Source: Pedobacter jejuensis (GTDB taxonomy: Bacteria; Bacteroidota; Bacteroidia; Sphingobacteriales; Sphingobacteriaceae). Taken from it: a DNA stretch of 64,000 nucleotides. Both the position numbers and the translations under genes were made by a program. The notes under the pieces are model-generated. The model saw nothing but the letters and a program-made list of their open reading frames with translations. It did no database searches and was not told the origin of the DNA. Positions 42,537 to 52,161 of the stretch are shown one piece after another. The stretch covers positions 371,249 to 435,248 of the forward strand of contig NZ_RBEE01000012.1 in the NCBI RefSeq assembly GCF_003725795.1, in the 5' to 3' direction. How positions within the stretch are numbered: the stretch's first letter is position 1; each line of letters starts with the position of its first letter.

Positions 42537-44255
42537 ATGAACACTGAATTAACCGGCATTATTGCCACCTTCCTGCTTACCTTAATTATAGCCATCCCTT
42601 TGGGAAAATACTTGGCAAAGGTATTCGCAGGAGAGAAAGTCTGGACAGACTTTTTAAAACCGCTCGAAAACGGAATTTACAAACTTTCAGGCATCAACGT
42701 TAAAGAACAGATGGACTGGAAACAACAATTGAAAGCCTTACTAACCATCAATGTTTTATGGCTGGTTTATGGTTTTTTTGTATTGATATTTCAAGATAAG
42801 CTGCCATTTAACCCTGATGGAAACCCAGGCATGACACCTGATTTGGCTTTTAATACCATCATTAGTTTCGTAGCCAACTGTAATCTCCAACATTATTCGG
42901 GAGAAAGCGGTGTAAGTTATTTAACACAACAATATGTGTTGATGTTTCTTCAATTTGTAAGTGCTGCAACTGGTATTGCCGCAGCGGTAGTATTGTTTAA
43001 AGCTTTTAGAGATAAAACTGCAACACAATTAGGCAACTTCTGGGAGTTTTTTGTAAAAGCAATTACCCGTTTATTATTGCCATTATCTATCATTATGGCT
43101 TTAATTTTAACGTTTAATGGTACACCAGCAAGTTACGAAGGTAAAGACCAGTTTATTTCTGTTCAGGGCGATACGGTTAATGTTTCTCGCGGACCAGCGG
43201 CACAAATGATTGCCATTAAACATTTAGGAACAAATGGTGGTGGATATTTCGGTGTTAACTCTGCGCATCCATTTGAAAACCCTAACTACTTTACCAATAT
43301 GGTAGAACTTATTGCACAGGTAATTATACCGATAGCAATGGTCATTGCATTTGGTTACTTCATCAGAAGAAAAAAATTAGCCTGGACTATTTTCGGTGTA
43401 ATGACGATTGGGTTGTTCCTGTTACTTATACCGATGATAAGTTCAGAACTTGGCGGTAATCCTGCCTTGGCTAAAATGGGCATTTCGCAAACAACAGGCG
43501 CAATGGAAGGCAAGGAAGTTCGTTTCGGACCAGCAGCCTCAGCTTATTGGGCAACTGTTACTACCATTATTTCTACAGGTTCTGTAAACAGCATGCATGA
43601 TAGTACAATGCCAATGTCGGGCACATGGCAATTGTTAGGCATGATGATTAACGCATTTTATGGTGGTTGTGGTGTTGGATTATTGAACTATTTCATTTAC
43701 CTGATTATCGCCGTATTTATTTCGGGTTTAATGGTGGGTAGAACACCAGAGTTTTTAGGCCATAAAGTAGAGGCCAGAGAGATTAAAATTGCTGCAATTA
43801 TTACGTTGCTAAGTCCGTTTATGATTTTAGCAGGAACAGCAATTGCCAGTTATGTATTTACCAATTATGGTGATGCAGCCTGGGCAGTACAACCAAAAGC
43901 GTGGTTAAACAACCCTGGTTTTCATGGTTTCTCTGAGATGCTTTATGAAGTTACATCATCTAATGCAAACAACGGTTCTGGTTTTGAAGGTTTAGGAGAT
44001 AACAACGTATTCTGGAACGTATTAACAGGTGTTATTATTTTCCTTGGTCGTTTCCTACCAATCATTGGTCCGGTTGCTATTGCAGGTTTATTAGGTGCTA
44101 AAAAATTCATCCCAGAATCTGCAGGAACATTAAAACCAGATACAAAAACATTCGCGTTGATGACCTTTGCTGTGATTTTAGTACTGAATGCACTTTCTTA
44201 TTTCCCGGCGCTGGCTTTAGGTCCGTTGGCAGAATATTTTACACTAATTAGGTAG
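42537..44255 (+). CDS. kdpA: Potassium-transporting ATPase channel subunit KdpA
   Basis: The 572-aa ion-selective subunit of the high-affinity Kdp pump in the inner membrane. Ten membrane helices are seen. The pore loops are visible as CNLQHYSGESG, GTNGGGYFGVNSAHPFENP (about 231-249), STGSVNSMHD and NANNGSGFEGL, which build the selectivity filter in the family. The gene is followed by repeat copy C, then kdpB. Length is normal. Confidence 0.98.
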   Translation: MNTELTGIIATFLLTLIIAIPLGKYLAKVFAGEKVWTDFLKPLENGIYKLSGINVKEQMDWKQQLKALLTINVLWLVYGFFVLIFQDKLPFNPDGNPGMTPDLAFNTIISFVANCNLQHYSGESGVSYLTQQYVLMFLQFVSAATGIAAAVVLFKAFRDKTATQLGNFWEFFVKAITRLLLPLSIIMALILTFNGTPASYEGKDQFISVQGDTVNVSRGPAAQMIAIKHLGTNGGGYFGVNSAHPFENPNYFTNMVELIAQVIIPIAMVIAFGYFIRRKKLAWTIFGVMTIGLFLLLIPMISSELGGNPALAKMGISQTTGAMEGKEVRFGPAASAYWATVTTIISTGSVNSMHDSTMPMSGTWQLLGMMINAFYGGCGVGLLNYFIYLIIAVFISGLMVGRTPEFLGHKVEAREIKIAAIITLLSPFMILAGTAIASYVFTNYGDAAWAVQPKAWLNNPGFHGFSEMLYEVTSSNANNGSGFEGLGDNNVFWNVLTGVIIFLGRFLPIIGPVAIAGLLGAKKFIPESAGTLKPDTKTFALMTFAVILVLNALSYFPALALGPLAEYFTLIR

Positions 44256-44355
44256 AATGTAAGATGGAAGATGGGTAAGGAAATGTGTTAAAACATCATC
44301 CATTTTACATCCTCCATCTTTCATCAAACATATTACATCAAACATCTTACATAAA
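44256..44355. repeat. Intergenic word repeat, copy C, between kdpA and kdpB
   Basis: About 100 bp starting directly after the kdpA stop and ending 5 bp before kdpB. Left words are ATGTAAGATGGAAGATGGG; right words are CATCCATTTTACATCCTCC, CATCTTTCATC and CATCTTACAT. The halves are complementary. Being inside the operon, the element would be transcribed and could fold between the two cistrons. Confidence 0.75.
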
Positions 44356-44360
44356 TTAAA

Positions 44361-46388
44361 ATGAAACCCAATAATAAATTGTTCGAACCTGCTTTAGTGC
44401 AAACTGCATTAAAACAATCTTTCATCAAACTCGACCCACGGGTAATGGTTCGTAACCCAGTTATGTTTACTGTAGAAGTGGGTACGCTTGTAATGGCTTA
44501 CGTTACGGTTTACTCTTTCAGCAACAGCGGACAAGGCTCTCCTTTATATAACTTTTTCATCTTCCTCGTGCTTTTGCTTACCGTTCTGTTTGCCAATTTT
44601 GCGGAGGCCATTGCCGAGGCAAGAGGAAAAGCACAAGCGGATAGCTTACGTAAAACACGTGAAGAAACACCTGCAAAAGTACTTTTAGATAATGGAACAA
44701 TTGAAATCCGTTCTTCTAACCAGTTAAAAAAAGGCGATGTATTTGTTTGCGAAACAGGCGATACCATTCCTACTGACGGAGAAATTATCGAAGGTATTGC
44801 AACCATTGATGAATCTGCCATTACAGGAGAATCTGCTCCGGTAATTCGCGAATCTGGTGGCGATAAATCATCCGTTACTGGTGGTACAAAAGTATTATCA
44901 GATGAGATAAAAGTACAAGTAAGTACCGCACCTGGCGAAAGCTTCTTGGATAAAATGATTGCTTTGGTAGAGGGCGCATCACGTCAGAAAACACCAAATG
45001 AAATTGCTTTAACTATTCTATTAGCCAGCTTTACATTGGTGTTCATAATTGTTTGCGTAACCTTAAAACCTTTCGCAGATTATGCCAATACACCAATTAC
45101 CATTGCAGCTTTAATTTCGCTTTTCGTATGTTTAATTCCAACCACAATTGGCGGTTTATTATCGGCCATTGGTATTGCCGGAATGGACAGAGCTTTAAGA
45201 GCCAACGTGATTACCAAATCTGGTAAAGCGGTAGAAACTGCAGGCGATATTGATGTTTTGCTTTTGGATAAAACCGGAACCATTACCATTGGTAACCGTA
45301 AAGCAACCAACTTTTATCCTACTGCAGGCGTAATTATTAAAGATTTTACGGATGCTTGTGTACTGAGTTCTTTAGCTGATGAAACTCCAGAAGGAAAATC
45401 GATTATCGAATTGGCTGCTGAACAAGGATTTAAAAATTCGGGTACACCTCAAGGTTCTACGTTTATCAAATTTACTGCCGAAACCCGTTCTAGCGGATTG
45501 GATACAGTGGATGGACGACGCATTAGAAAAGGTGCTTTTGATTCGATTAGAAACATTGTAGAAAAAGCAGGAAATATTTTCCCATCAGATATTGAAGACC
45601 ACGTTAAAGCCATCGCAACAAACGGTGGAACGCCATTAGTGGTTTCTGAAAACGAAAAAGCTTTGGGTGTTATCGAATTGCAGGATATTATCAAACCAGG
45701 CATTAGCGAACGTTTTGAACGCTTACGCAAAATGGGTGTTAAAACTGTAATGGTAACTGGTGATAACCCCTTAACTGCCAAATACATTGCCGAAAAAGCT
45801 GGTGTAGATGATTTTATTGCTGAGGCAAAACCTGAGGATAAAATGAACTACATTAAAGATGAACAGGCCCTTGGTAAACTAGTTGCCATGATGGGTGATG
45901 GTACAAATGATGCTCCGGCACTTGCACAAGCCGATGTTGGTGTTGCAATGAATAGCGGAACACAAGCCGCAAAAGAGGCAGGAAATATGGTTGATTTAGA
46001 TAACGACCCAACAAAATTAATCGAAATTGTAGAAATCGGTAAACAGTTATTAATTACCCGCGGAACGTTAACTACATTTTCTATTGCCAATGATGTGGCG
46101 AAATATTTTGCCATTGTACCCGCATTATTTATCGCCTCAATTCCTGCTTTGCAAAGCTTAAATATTATGGGCTTGCATTCTCCGGAAAGTGCAATTATGT
46201 CGGCCGTTATTTTCAACGCGATTATCATTCCGATTTTAATTCCATTGGCATTAAAAGGCGTGGCATACAAACCAATTGGCGCAACCGCTTTATTACGCAG
46301 AAACCTGTTTATTTATGGTATTGGCGGTGTGGTAGCACCATTTATAGGCATTAAAATAATTGATTTACTAGTTGGATTATTTGTATAA
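44361..46388 (+). CDS. kdpB: Potassium-transporting P-type ATPase subunit KdpB
   Basis: The 675-aa catalytic P-type ATPase that powers potassium import through KdpA. The phosphorylation motif DKTGTIT is near residues 303-309, the TGES actuator motif near 153-156 and the hinge [18 protein letters not shown] near 512-529. Seven membrane helices are visible. The start fits the family ([18 protein letters not shown]). Upstream lies repeat copy C instead of the short gap usual in other bacteria. Confidence 0.98.
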   Translation: MKPNNKLFEPALVQTALKQSFIKLDPRVMVRNPVMFTVEVGTLVMAYVTVYSFSNSGQGSPLYNFFIFLVLLLTVLFANFAEAIAEARGKAQADSLRKTREETPAKVLLDNGTIEIRSSNQLKKGDVFVCETGDTIPTDGEIIEGIATIDESAITGESAPVIRESGGDKSSVTGGTKVLSDEIKVQVSTAPGESFLDKMIALVEGASRQKTPNEIALTILLASFTLVFIIVCVTLKPFADYANTPITIAALISLFVCLIPTTIGGLLSAIGIAGMDRALRANVITKSGKAVETAGDIDVLLLDKTGTITIGNRKATNFYPTAGVIIKDFTDACVLSSLADETPEGKSIIELAAEQGFKNSGTPQGSTFIKFTAETRSSGLDTVDGRRIRKGAFDSIRNIVEKAGNIFPSDIEDHVKAIATNGGTPLVVSENEKALGVIELQDIIKPGISERFERLRKMGVKTVMVTGDNPLTAKYIAEKAGVDDFIAEAKPEDKMNYIKDEQALGKLVAMMGDGTNDAPALAQADVGVAMNSGTQAAKEAGNMVDLDNDPTKLIEIVEIGKQLLITRGTLTTFSIANDVAKYFAIVPALFIASIPALQSLNIMGLHSPESAIMSAVIFNAIIIPILIPLALKGVAYKPIGATALLRRNLFIYGIGGVVAPFIGIKIIDLLVGLFV

Positions 46389-46469
46389 ATGTGCCTTAAG
46401 CTCTGACAAATTTAATAGCAAATAGCAAAACAAATTTGTTAGAGTTTGAAGAACAAAAAAAATAAAATC

Positions 46470-47030
46470 ATGAAAAAATACATCATACAATCGATACGCT
46501 TAACCTTAGTTTTAATCGTATTATTATGCATCATATACCCAATCAGCATTGCACTTGCAGGCAAACTATCTAAAGGAAATGGTGGAGGAGAAAAAATCAC
46601 TAAAAACGGAAAAACTGTTGGCTACGAACTTTTAGGTCAGTCGTTTACCAAACCAGAATATTTCTGGGGCAGACCATCAGCCGTTGGTTATAACGCAGCA
46701 GGTTCTGCAGGTTCAAACAAAGGACCATCAAATCCGGATCACTTAAAAGATGTTCAATCGAGAATTGATACACTTCTAAAATACAACCCAGGATTAGAAA
46801 AATCTCAAATCCCGGCAGATATGGTTACTGCATCAGGAAGTGGTTTAGATCCAAATATTTCTGAAGAAGGTGCTGCCATTCAAATTGCACGAGTTGCTAA
46901 AGCTAGAAAAATCAGCGAGCAAAAGGTTAAAGAAATGGTAGCAATGAACACTTTAAAACCTTTATTTGGCTTATTCGGTCCATCATCGGTAAACGTATTG
47001 AAATTGAATTTAGCCTTAGATAATTTATAA
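46470..47030 (+). CDS. kdpC: Potassium-transporting ATPase subunit KdpC
   Basis: The 186-aa accessory subunit with one N-terminal helix (about 7-28). Family motifs are LLGQSFTKPEYFWGRPSA (about 55-72), SGSNKGPSNPDH-like sequence after it, and the ASGSGLDPNIS block near residue 127. The ATG at 46470 is chosen; the upstream TTG adds only a lysine-rich stretch. It is 81 bp after kdpB. Confidence 0.96.
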   Translation: MKKYIIQSIRLTLVLIVLLCIIYPISIALAGKLSKGNGGGEKITKNGKTVGYELLGQSFTKPEYFWGRPSAVGYNAAGSAGSNKGPSNPDHLKDVQSRIDTLLKYNPGLEKSQIPADMVTASGSGLDPNISEEGAAIQIARVAKARKISEQKVKEMVAMNTLKPLFGLFGPSSVNVLKLNLALDNL

Positions 47031-47044
47031 TGGCTTAACAGGTA

Positions 47045-47235
47045 ATTGCAAGGTACGAAGGAATTAATGCATTTGATACAGCCTATTAAAGCAGGCAGGC
47101 TTTGTACCTCGCAATAACGATTCTAAAAAAAAAATTTAACAAGCTCGTCATTTCGACTGGAGTGCAACGAAGCGGAGCAATCCTTATAATCTTAATTTTC
47201 ATCCAAAAAAGATTTCTCCACTTCGGTCGAAATGA
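47045..47235. repeat. Two dispersed hairpin elements between kdpC and the porin gene
   Basis: First element: ATTGCAAGGTACGAAG at 47045-47060 pairs with 47100-47115 (two mismatches). Second: TCATTTCGAC at 47148-47157 pairs with GTCGAAATGA at 47226-47235, with GGAG-type words inside. The second also appears, with its AAATCT neighbour, inside each unit of the 56721-57773 tandem array. No gene is seen in the 249-bp gap. Confidence 0.65.
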
Positions 47236-47279
47236 TAATAACAATAAAATCACAAAAACGGTGTAATCCTAATATAATA

Positions 47280-48350
47280 ATGAAAAAACTAATCACTCTT
47301 ATAACAACATTAACAGCAACCCTTACCGCTTTCGCTCAAGACGAGCCAAAAGTTAAATTTTCTGGATACTTAGAAACTTACTATGGCTACGATTTTAACA
47401 AACCTGCCGACAATAATCGTCCGGGATTTATTTATTCTCACAACCGCAGCAACGAAGTAAATTTAAATTTAGGATTTATAAAAGCAGCTTACGATAGCGG
47501 CAACATTAGAGCAAACGTAGCCGTTATGGCCGGAACTTATGCCAACGCAAATTTAGCTGCAGAACCTGGTGTTTTGAAAAACATTTTTGAGGCGAATGCA
47601 GGTGTTAAATTATCAAAATCAGAAAATTTATGGGTAGATGCCGGTATATTTTCATCGCACATCGGTTTCGAAAGTGCCATTTCTAAAGATTGTTGGGTTT
47701 TAACCAGAAACATTTCTTCAGAGAATACACCATATTACGAATCAGGAGCGAAACTAACTTACGGTACGCAAGATGGAAAATTAACTGCTACCTTACTTTA
47801 TTTAAATGGATGGCAAAGAATTACCCGCCAAAATGGAAATAATAAACCAGCTGGTGGCTTGCAATTAACCTGGAAACCAACCGATAAAATTACCTTAAAC
47901 TATAGCAATTACTTAGGAACTGAAGGAGCAGATTCTGTTCGTGTGAATCGTTTTTACCACAATGTTTATGCAATTTACCAGGTAACTGATAAATTTGGAC
48001 TAACAGTTGGTTTTGATTATGGTACACAACAAAAATTAAAAGGCAATAGCGACAAAAACGAAGTAATTTCACCAGTGGTTATTGCACAATATAAATTTGC
48101 TGATAAATGGGCAATTGCTGGCCGATACGAATATTATGAAGATAAAAATGGTATTTTTATTTCGACAGGAACTCCTAACGGATTTAAAACAAACGGTTAT
48201 TCTTTAAACTTAGATTATTCGCCAATTCAGAATGCAGTAATTCGTTTAGAGGGTAAAACTTATGATAGCAAGGATAAAATTTTTGTACGAGAAAACAATG
48301 CAGTAAATGCGAATACAACTTTAACAGCAAGTATTGCAGTAGCATTTTAG
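47280..48350 (+). CDS. Outer-membrane porin (OmpL/bbp2-like) of the kdp locus
   Basis: A 356-aa beta-barrel with signal peptide (MKKLITLITTLTATLTAFAQ), ATG at 47280. It starts with VKFSGYLETYYGYDFNKP and has regular alternating strands to the end (SIAVAF), typical of the barrel porin-2 group. Its place between kdpC and kdpD suggests it helps potassium cross the outer membrane, which is inference. Repeat copy D begins right after its stop. Confidence 0.8.
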   Translation: MKKLITLITTLTATLTAFAQDEPKVKFSGYLETYYGYDFNKPADNNRPGFIYSHNRSNEVNLNLGFIKAAYDSGNIRANVAVMAGTYANANLAAEPGVLKNIFEANAGVKLSKSENLWVDAGIFSSHIGFESAISKDCWVLTRNISSENTPYYESGAKLTYGTQDGKLTATLLYLNGWQRITRQNGNNKPAGGLQLTWKPTDKITLNYSNYLGTEGADSVRVNRFYHNVYAIYQVTDKFGLTVGFDYGTQQKLKGNSDKNEVISPVVIAQYKFADKWAIAGRYEYYEDKNGIFISTGTPNGFKTNGYSLNLDYSPIQNAVIRLEGKTYDSKDKIFVRENNAVNANTTLTASIAVAF

Positions 48351-48540
48351 AGATGGAAAATGGATGAGGGGAGATGGAACATGGAAGGATGGATGATGGA
48401 AAATGGAAGAGGGATAATGTCGTTCAATATATTAATACATCTTGCAAATTTCCCATCATCCATCTCCCGTCTCGAACATTTTACATCTTCCATGTCGCTC
48501 ATCTGCCCTCATCCATCTTACATTTTACATATTTCATTAA
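48351..48540. repeat. Intergenic word repeat, copy D, between porin and kdpD
   Basis: About 190 bp from the porin stop to 3 bp before the KdpD-type start. Left words are GATGGAAAATGGATGAGGGG and GGATGATGGAAAATGG; right words are CCCATCATCCATCTCCC, ACATTTTACATCTTCCATG and CCATCTTACATTTTACAT. Same design as copies A-C. An ORF of 67 codons across it is a by-product of the repeated words. Confidence 0.75.
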
Positions 48541-48543
48541 ACC

Positions 48544-49662
48544 ATGAAAGACGATTCGGTTAAAAAGTTTCTCGAGCTGATAAAAAAATCAAGACGAGGT
48601 AAACTCAAAATCTACATTGGGATGAGCGCCGGTGTGGGCAAAACCTATCGGATGCTGCAGGAATCGCATGCACTTTTGCGTAGTGGAATTGATGTTTGCA
48701 TTGGTTATGTAGAAACTCACAAAAGAGCAGAGACCGAGGCATTGGTTGCTGGCTTGCCCTTAATCCCAAGGAAAAATATTTTCTACAGAGGTAAGGAAAT
48801 TGATGAAATGGATTTGCAAGGCATTTTAAACCGGCATCCAGAAATCGTAGTTGTGGATGAGCTGGCGCACACCAACGCCGAGGGAAGTAAAAATGCCAAA
48901 CGCTGGCAAGATGTTTTCGATTTATTAGAAGCCGGAATTAGTGTAATATCAGCCGTAAATATTCAGCATTTAGAAAGTATAAACGAAGAAATTGAGCACA
49001 TAACCGGCATCAATGTTACCGAGAGAATTCCCGATAAAATTTTAGAAATTGCTGATGAAATCGTAAACATCGATTTAACTGCTGATGAACTGGTTACCAG
49101 ACTAAAGGAGGGAAAAATATATGATAAAAGTAAAATTGAAAGGGCATTAGAAAACTTTTTTCAGGCCGATAAAATTTTACAATTAAGAGAACTCGCTTTG
49201 AAAGAAGTGGTTCATCAGGTGGAGCGAAAAATCCAAACTGAAATACCAAAATCAATCAAATTACGACCAGAAAGGTTTTTAGCCTGCATATCATCCAATG
49301 CAGAAACTGCAGGTGTAGTAATTAGAAAAACCGCTCGTCTGGCCTCTTATTATCGGTCTCCATGGGTGGTTTTATACGTACAAAGTGATGCCGAAAGTTT
49401 CGATAAGATTAAACTGGATAAACAGCGACATTTAATTAATCATTTTAAGCTGGCTACAGAGTTAGGCGCCGAAGTAATTAAAATCAAAAGCAATCAGGTT
49501 ACCCAAAGTATTATTAACATGGCAACTGAAAAAGAAATAACCACCATTTGTATTGGCAAGCCACATTTAAATATTTTTCAAGTGATTATGCGAACGGCAA
49601 TTTTTAACCAACTGTTGCGTAATTTAGCCAGTCAGGAAATAGATTTGGTTATACTTTCGTAA
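48544..49662 (+). CDS. kdpD: KdpD N-terminal sensor protein (without kinase domain)
   Basis: A 372-aa cytosolic protein equal to the N-terminal part of KdpD. It has the KdpD fold with Walker A GMSAGVGKTY near residues 27-36 and Walker B VVVDELAHTN near 103-112, then a universal-stress-like domain (ACISSNAETAGVVIRKTARL, about 249-268). The membrane and histidine kinase parts of E. coli KdpD are absent; a separate kinase follows 263 bp downstream. Split KdpD genes are usual in Bacteroidota. It probably senses potassium or cyclic-dinucleotide status and acts on the separate kinase. Confidence 0.93.
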   Translation: MKDDSVKKFLELIKKSRRGKLKIYIGMSAGVGKTYRMLQESHALLRSGIDVCIGYVETHKRAETEALVAGLPLIPRKNIFYRGKEIDEMDLQGILNRHPEIVVVDELAHTNAEGSKNAKRWQDVFDLLEAGISVISAVNIQHLESINEEIEHITGINVTERIPDKILEIADEIVNIDLTADELVTRLKEGKIYDKSKIERALENFFQADKILQLRELALKEVVHQVERKIQTEIPKSIKLRPERFLACISSNAETAGVVIRKTARLASYYRSPWVVLYVQSDAESFDKIKLDKQRHLINHFKLATELGAEVIKIKSNQVTQSIINMATEKEITTICIGKPHLNIFQVIMRTAIFNQLLRNLASQEIDLVILS

Positions 49663-49669
49663 ATAAAAT

Positions 49670-49915
49670 ATACCACCTAATAAACCTATTAATATCCAAG
49701 CTTAGGTTTACTAAAGTGGTAAAATTTAAGAAATAGATTTAGTTATACCAATCGTAATAAAAATATACCACCTAAGACACCTAAGAACATATAAGCTTAG
49801 GTTTACTAAGGTGTCTTAGGGGGTAAAAATAAAATGCAACCGCAAAGAACACAAAGTTTAAAGCAAGTAGCTTTACGTCTCTTTGCGAAAAACTCCGCAA
49901 ACTTTGCGGTTAAAA
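49670..49915. repeat. Three nested hairpin repeats between KdpD-N and the kinase gene
   Basis: First hairpin: TACCAC / GTGGTA arms with inner AACCTA / TAGGTT (about 49670-49722). Second: CCTAAGACACCT paired with AGGTGTCTTAGG, with nested CTAAG / CTTAG (about 49763-49823). Third: AACCGCAAAG paired with CTTTGCGGTT (about 49838-49915). The first two share words with the 56721-57773 array; the third with repeats near 54315-54560. Confidence 0.65.
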
Positions 49916-49925
49916 AACAAAAACC

Positions 49926-51674
49926 ATGAAAATAAAAACCAAGCTCCGCCTCGGATTCGGATTTCTCTTCATCATCGTTCTATCCTTCGGATTAATCGCA
50001 TTGTTCTTCCTGAATGAGCTTTCAGATAAATCAAAAGTTATCCTGAAAGACAATTACAAATCGTTAAGATATATTGCTGCCATGCGAAATATCGTCGATG
50101 AGCATGCCTTTCCCCTATCGCCACAGGTAGCCCAAAGCTTTGCAAAAAACCTGAAAGATGAAGGCAATAATATCACCGAAACAGGAGAAAAGGATGCTTT
50201 TATCAAACTGGAATCCAGTTTTAATCAACTACAGAATGCCAATCTAGGCTTACAGCAAAAAAACATAAGAGATTTGCGTTCGGCACTTCAAAAGATTGAA
50301 GAACTGAATCTAAAAGCAATCTATGCAAAAAATGAACTCGCTAATGAGGCCGCAGGCAGGGCAAATTTGTACATCATGATTGCAGCAACTTTGAGTTTTA
50401 TTATCCTCTTCACCTTCATCGTTAATTTCCCTGGTTTTGTGGCGAATCCTTTGGCTGAATTTAGTGCAGCAATTCGGGGTATTAGTCGCAAAAATTACAA
50501 GCAACGTTTAACTTTCGATAATAACGATGAATTTACTGAACTTGCAGATGCATTTAACGGTATGGTGGTTAAATTAAACGAATGGGAAAACAGCAATCTA
50601 TCTAAATTAAAATCAGAAAAACTACGAATCGAGGCCATAATTGCCCAAATGCAAGATGCCATTATTGGTTTAAATGAAAAAGGCGAAATTTTGTTTTTAA
50701 ATCATTTAGCAGCAAAGCTGATGAACCTTGACGAAGAGAAAATCGTTGGTCAGAATGCTACTGAATTGATGAAAAAGAACGAACTTTTAAAAAGAATTAT
50801 CAAACCAGAAACGGACAATAAAACACTTAAAATTTACGCGGATGAAAAAGAATCGTATTTCTTGCTCGAAAATCGTGAAATCATCATCCCAAATTATGAT
50901 ATAACAGAAGGCAAAACCTTGTTCGAATCTTCTAAATCGGCTGGAAGTGTTTATGTATTAAAAAACATCACACAGTTTAAAGAGTTGGATGAGGCTAAAA
51001 CCAACTTTATCGCAACGGTATCGCATGAGTTAAAAACACCGCTTTCATCCATAAAAATGAGTTTAAAACTCTTAAATGATGAACGTGTTGGTGAAATGAA
51101 TGAAGAGCAAAGTCAGTTGTTGAGCCACATTAAAGAAGATAGTGATAGATTGTTAAAAATCACCAGCGAGCTATTGGATTTATCACAAGTAGAAACCGGG
51201 AATTTAAAACTCACCTTTGCCATCACCAAACCAGAAGATATTGTAAATTATGCAATAGATGCTGTTAAGTTTCAGGCAGACCAAAAATCAATTCACTTAG
51301 AATTAAATTGCGATAAAAATCTTCCAAATGTAAATGCTGATATTCAGAAAACTGCATGGGTTTTGGTCAATTTTCTATCCAACGCTTTACGCTACAGCTC
51401 CGAAAAATCGAAAGTTGTAATTGATGTTTTCCAAAAAGATAAATTCATTCAGTTCTCTGTGCAGGATTTCGGAAAAGGTATTGACGAAAAATATCAAAAA
51501 CGATTATTCGAACGTTATTTTCAGGTACCAACCGATGGGCAAAACAAATCTGGTTCGGGTTTAGGTTTAGCCATTTCTAAAGATTTTATCGAGGCCGAAG
51601 ATGGTAAAATTTGGGTAATTAGTGCAATTGGCGAAGGCAGTAAATTTTGCTTTACCTTACCTGTGGCTGGTTAA
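49926..51674 (+). CDS. HAMP-PAS sensor histidine kinase of the kdp locus
   Basis: A 582-aa membrane kinase. Helix 1 at about 8-29 and helix 2 at about 148-168 enclose a periplasmic helical sensor region. A HAMP domain follows (about 170-222), then a PAS domain (about 232-350). The HisKA motif ATVSHELKTPLSS carries the phospho-acceptor His367, and the ATPase has SNALRYS, DFGKGI and SGSGLGLAIS. It likely serves as the kinase half of the split KdpD and would pass phosphate to the sigma-54 regulator upstream; that target is inferred. Confidence 0.9.
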   Translation: MKIKTKLRLGFGFLFIIVLSFGLIALFFLNELSDKSKVILKDNYKSLRYIAAMRNIVDEHAFPLSPQVAQSFAKNLKDEGNNITETGEKDAFIKLESSFNQLQNANLGLQQKNIRDLRSALQKIEELNLKAIYAKNELANEAAGRANLYIMIAATLSFIILFTFIVNFPGFVANPLAEFSAAIRGISRKNYKQRLTFDNNDEFTELADAFNGMVVKLNEWENSNLSKLKSEKLRIEAIIAQMQDAIIGLNEKGEILFLNHLAAKLMNLDEEKIVGQNATELMKKNELLKRIIKPETDNKTLKIYADEKESYFLLENREIIIPNYDITEGKTLFESSKSAGSVYVLKNITQFKELDEAKTNFIATVSHELKTPLSSIKMSLKLLNDERVGEMNEEQSQLLSHIKEDSDRLLKITSELLDLSQVETGNLKLTFAITKPEDIVNYAIDAVKFQADQKSIHLELNCDKNLPNVNADIQKTAWVLVNFLSNALRYSSEKSKVVIDVFQKDKFIQFSVQDFGKGIDEKYQKRLFERYFQVPTDGQNKSGSGLGLAISKDFIEAEDGKIWVISAIGEGSKFCFTLPVAG

Positions 51675-51891
51675 ATTTTTGTTATCAATATTTTTTCGCA
51701 ATGCGATACTGGTAATTTTTTTATTTTATTACGCTAACGAATTTAAGTTAACTAATATTTTAGACCATTAAGAAATTAAGAAAATACAGCAATTACTTAA
51801 TCCAGTTATGTTAAGATTCACTTATAAACTTGGGTTCGATTATTAATTTCCTTCACATTATTAATAAGCTGCATTTTTAGTGTTCGTCACC

Positions 51892-51943
51892 CTGAATTTA
51901 TTTCAGGGTCTTATTTGCAGGAAAGATGCTGAAATAAATTCAG
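51892..51943. repeat. Hairpin repeat (CTGAATTTATTTCAG)
   Basis: CTGAATTTATTTCAG at 51892-51906 recurs as its exact complement at 51929-51943, inside a CACCCTGAA...AGATG frame that I associate with a dispersed Bacteroidota intergenic element. It lies in the 487-bp gap between two histidine kinase genes, where I see no gene. Confidence 0.65.
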
Positions 51944-52161
51944 CAAGATGTGTCGTATGAGCAATTCCTGGATAAAGTAGCAAAATATTAAGTTTAAGAA
52001 TCAAACTAAGGTTATAAAGCATAAAATATTATACCTCTCCAAGTTCGGTACGACATATAAAAGCCGTCGGCATAAAGCTTTAACAAAAAGCAAACATATC
52101 GTTAATGATCTTGTTATTATCAGATATTTAATTTTTTTGATAAAGATTACCCCGCCAATTT

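Noticed and set aside
48360..48563. Plus-strand ORF of 67 codons between porin and kdpD
   Set aside because: It is made of the word repeat of copy D and overlaps the KdpD start.
51820..51860. tRNA-like GGTTCGATT sequence
   Set aside because: No cloverleaf can be drawn around it and no CCA-side acceptor stem is present.
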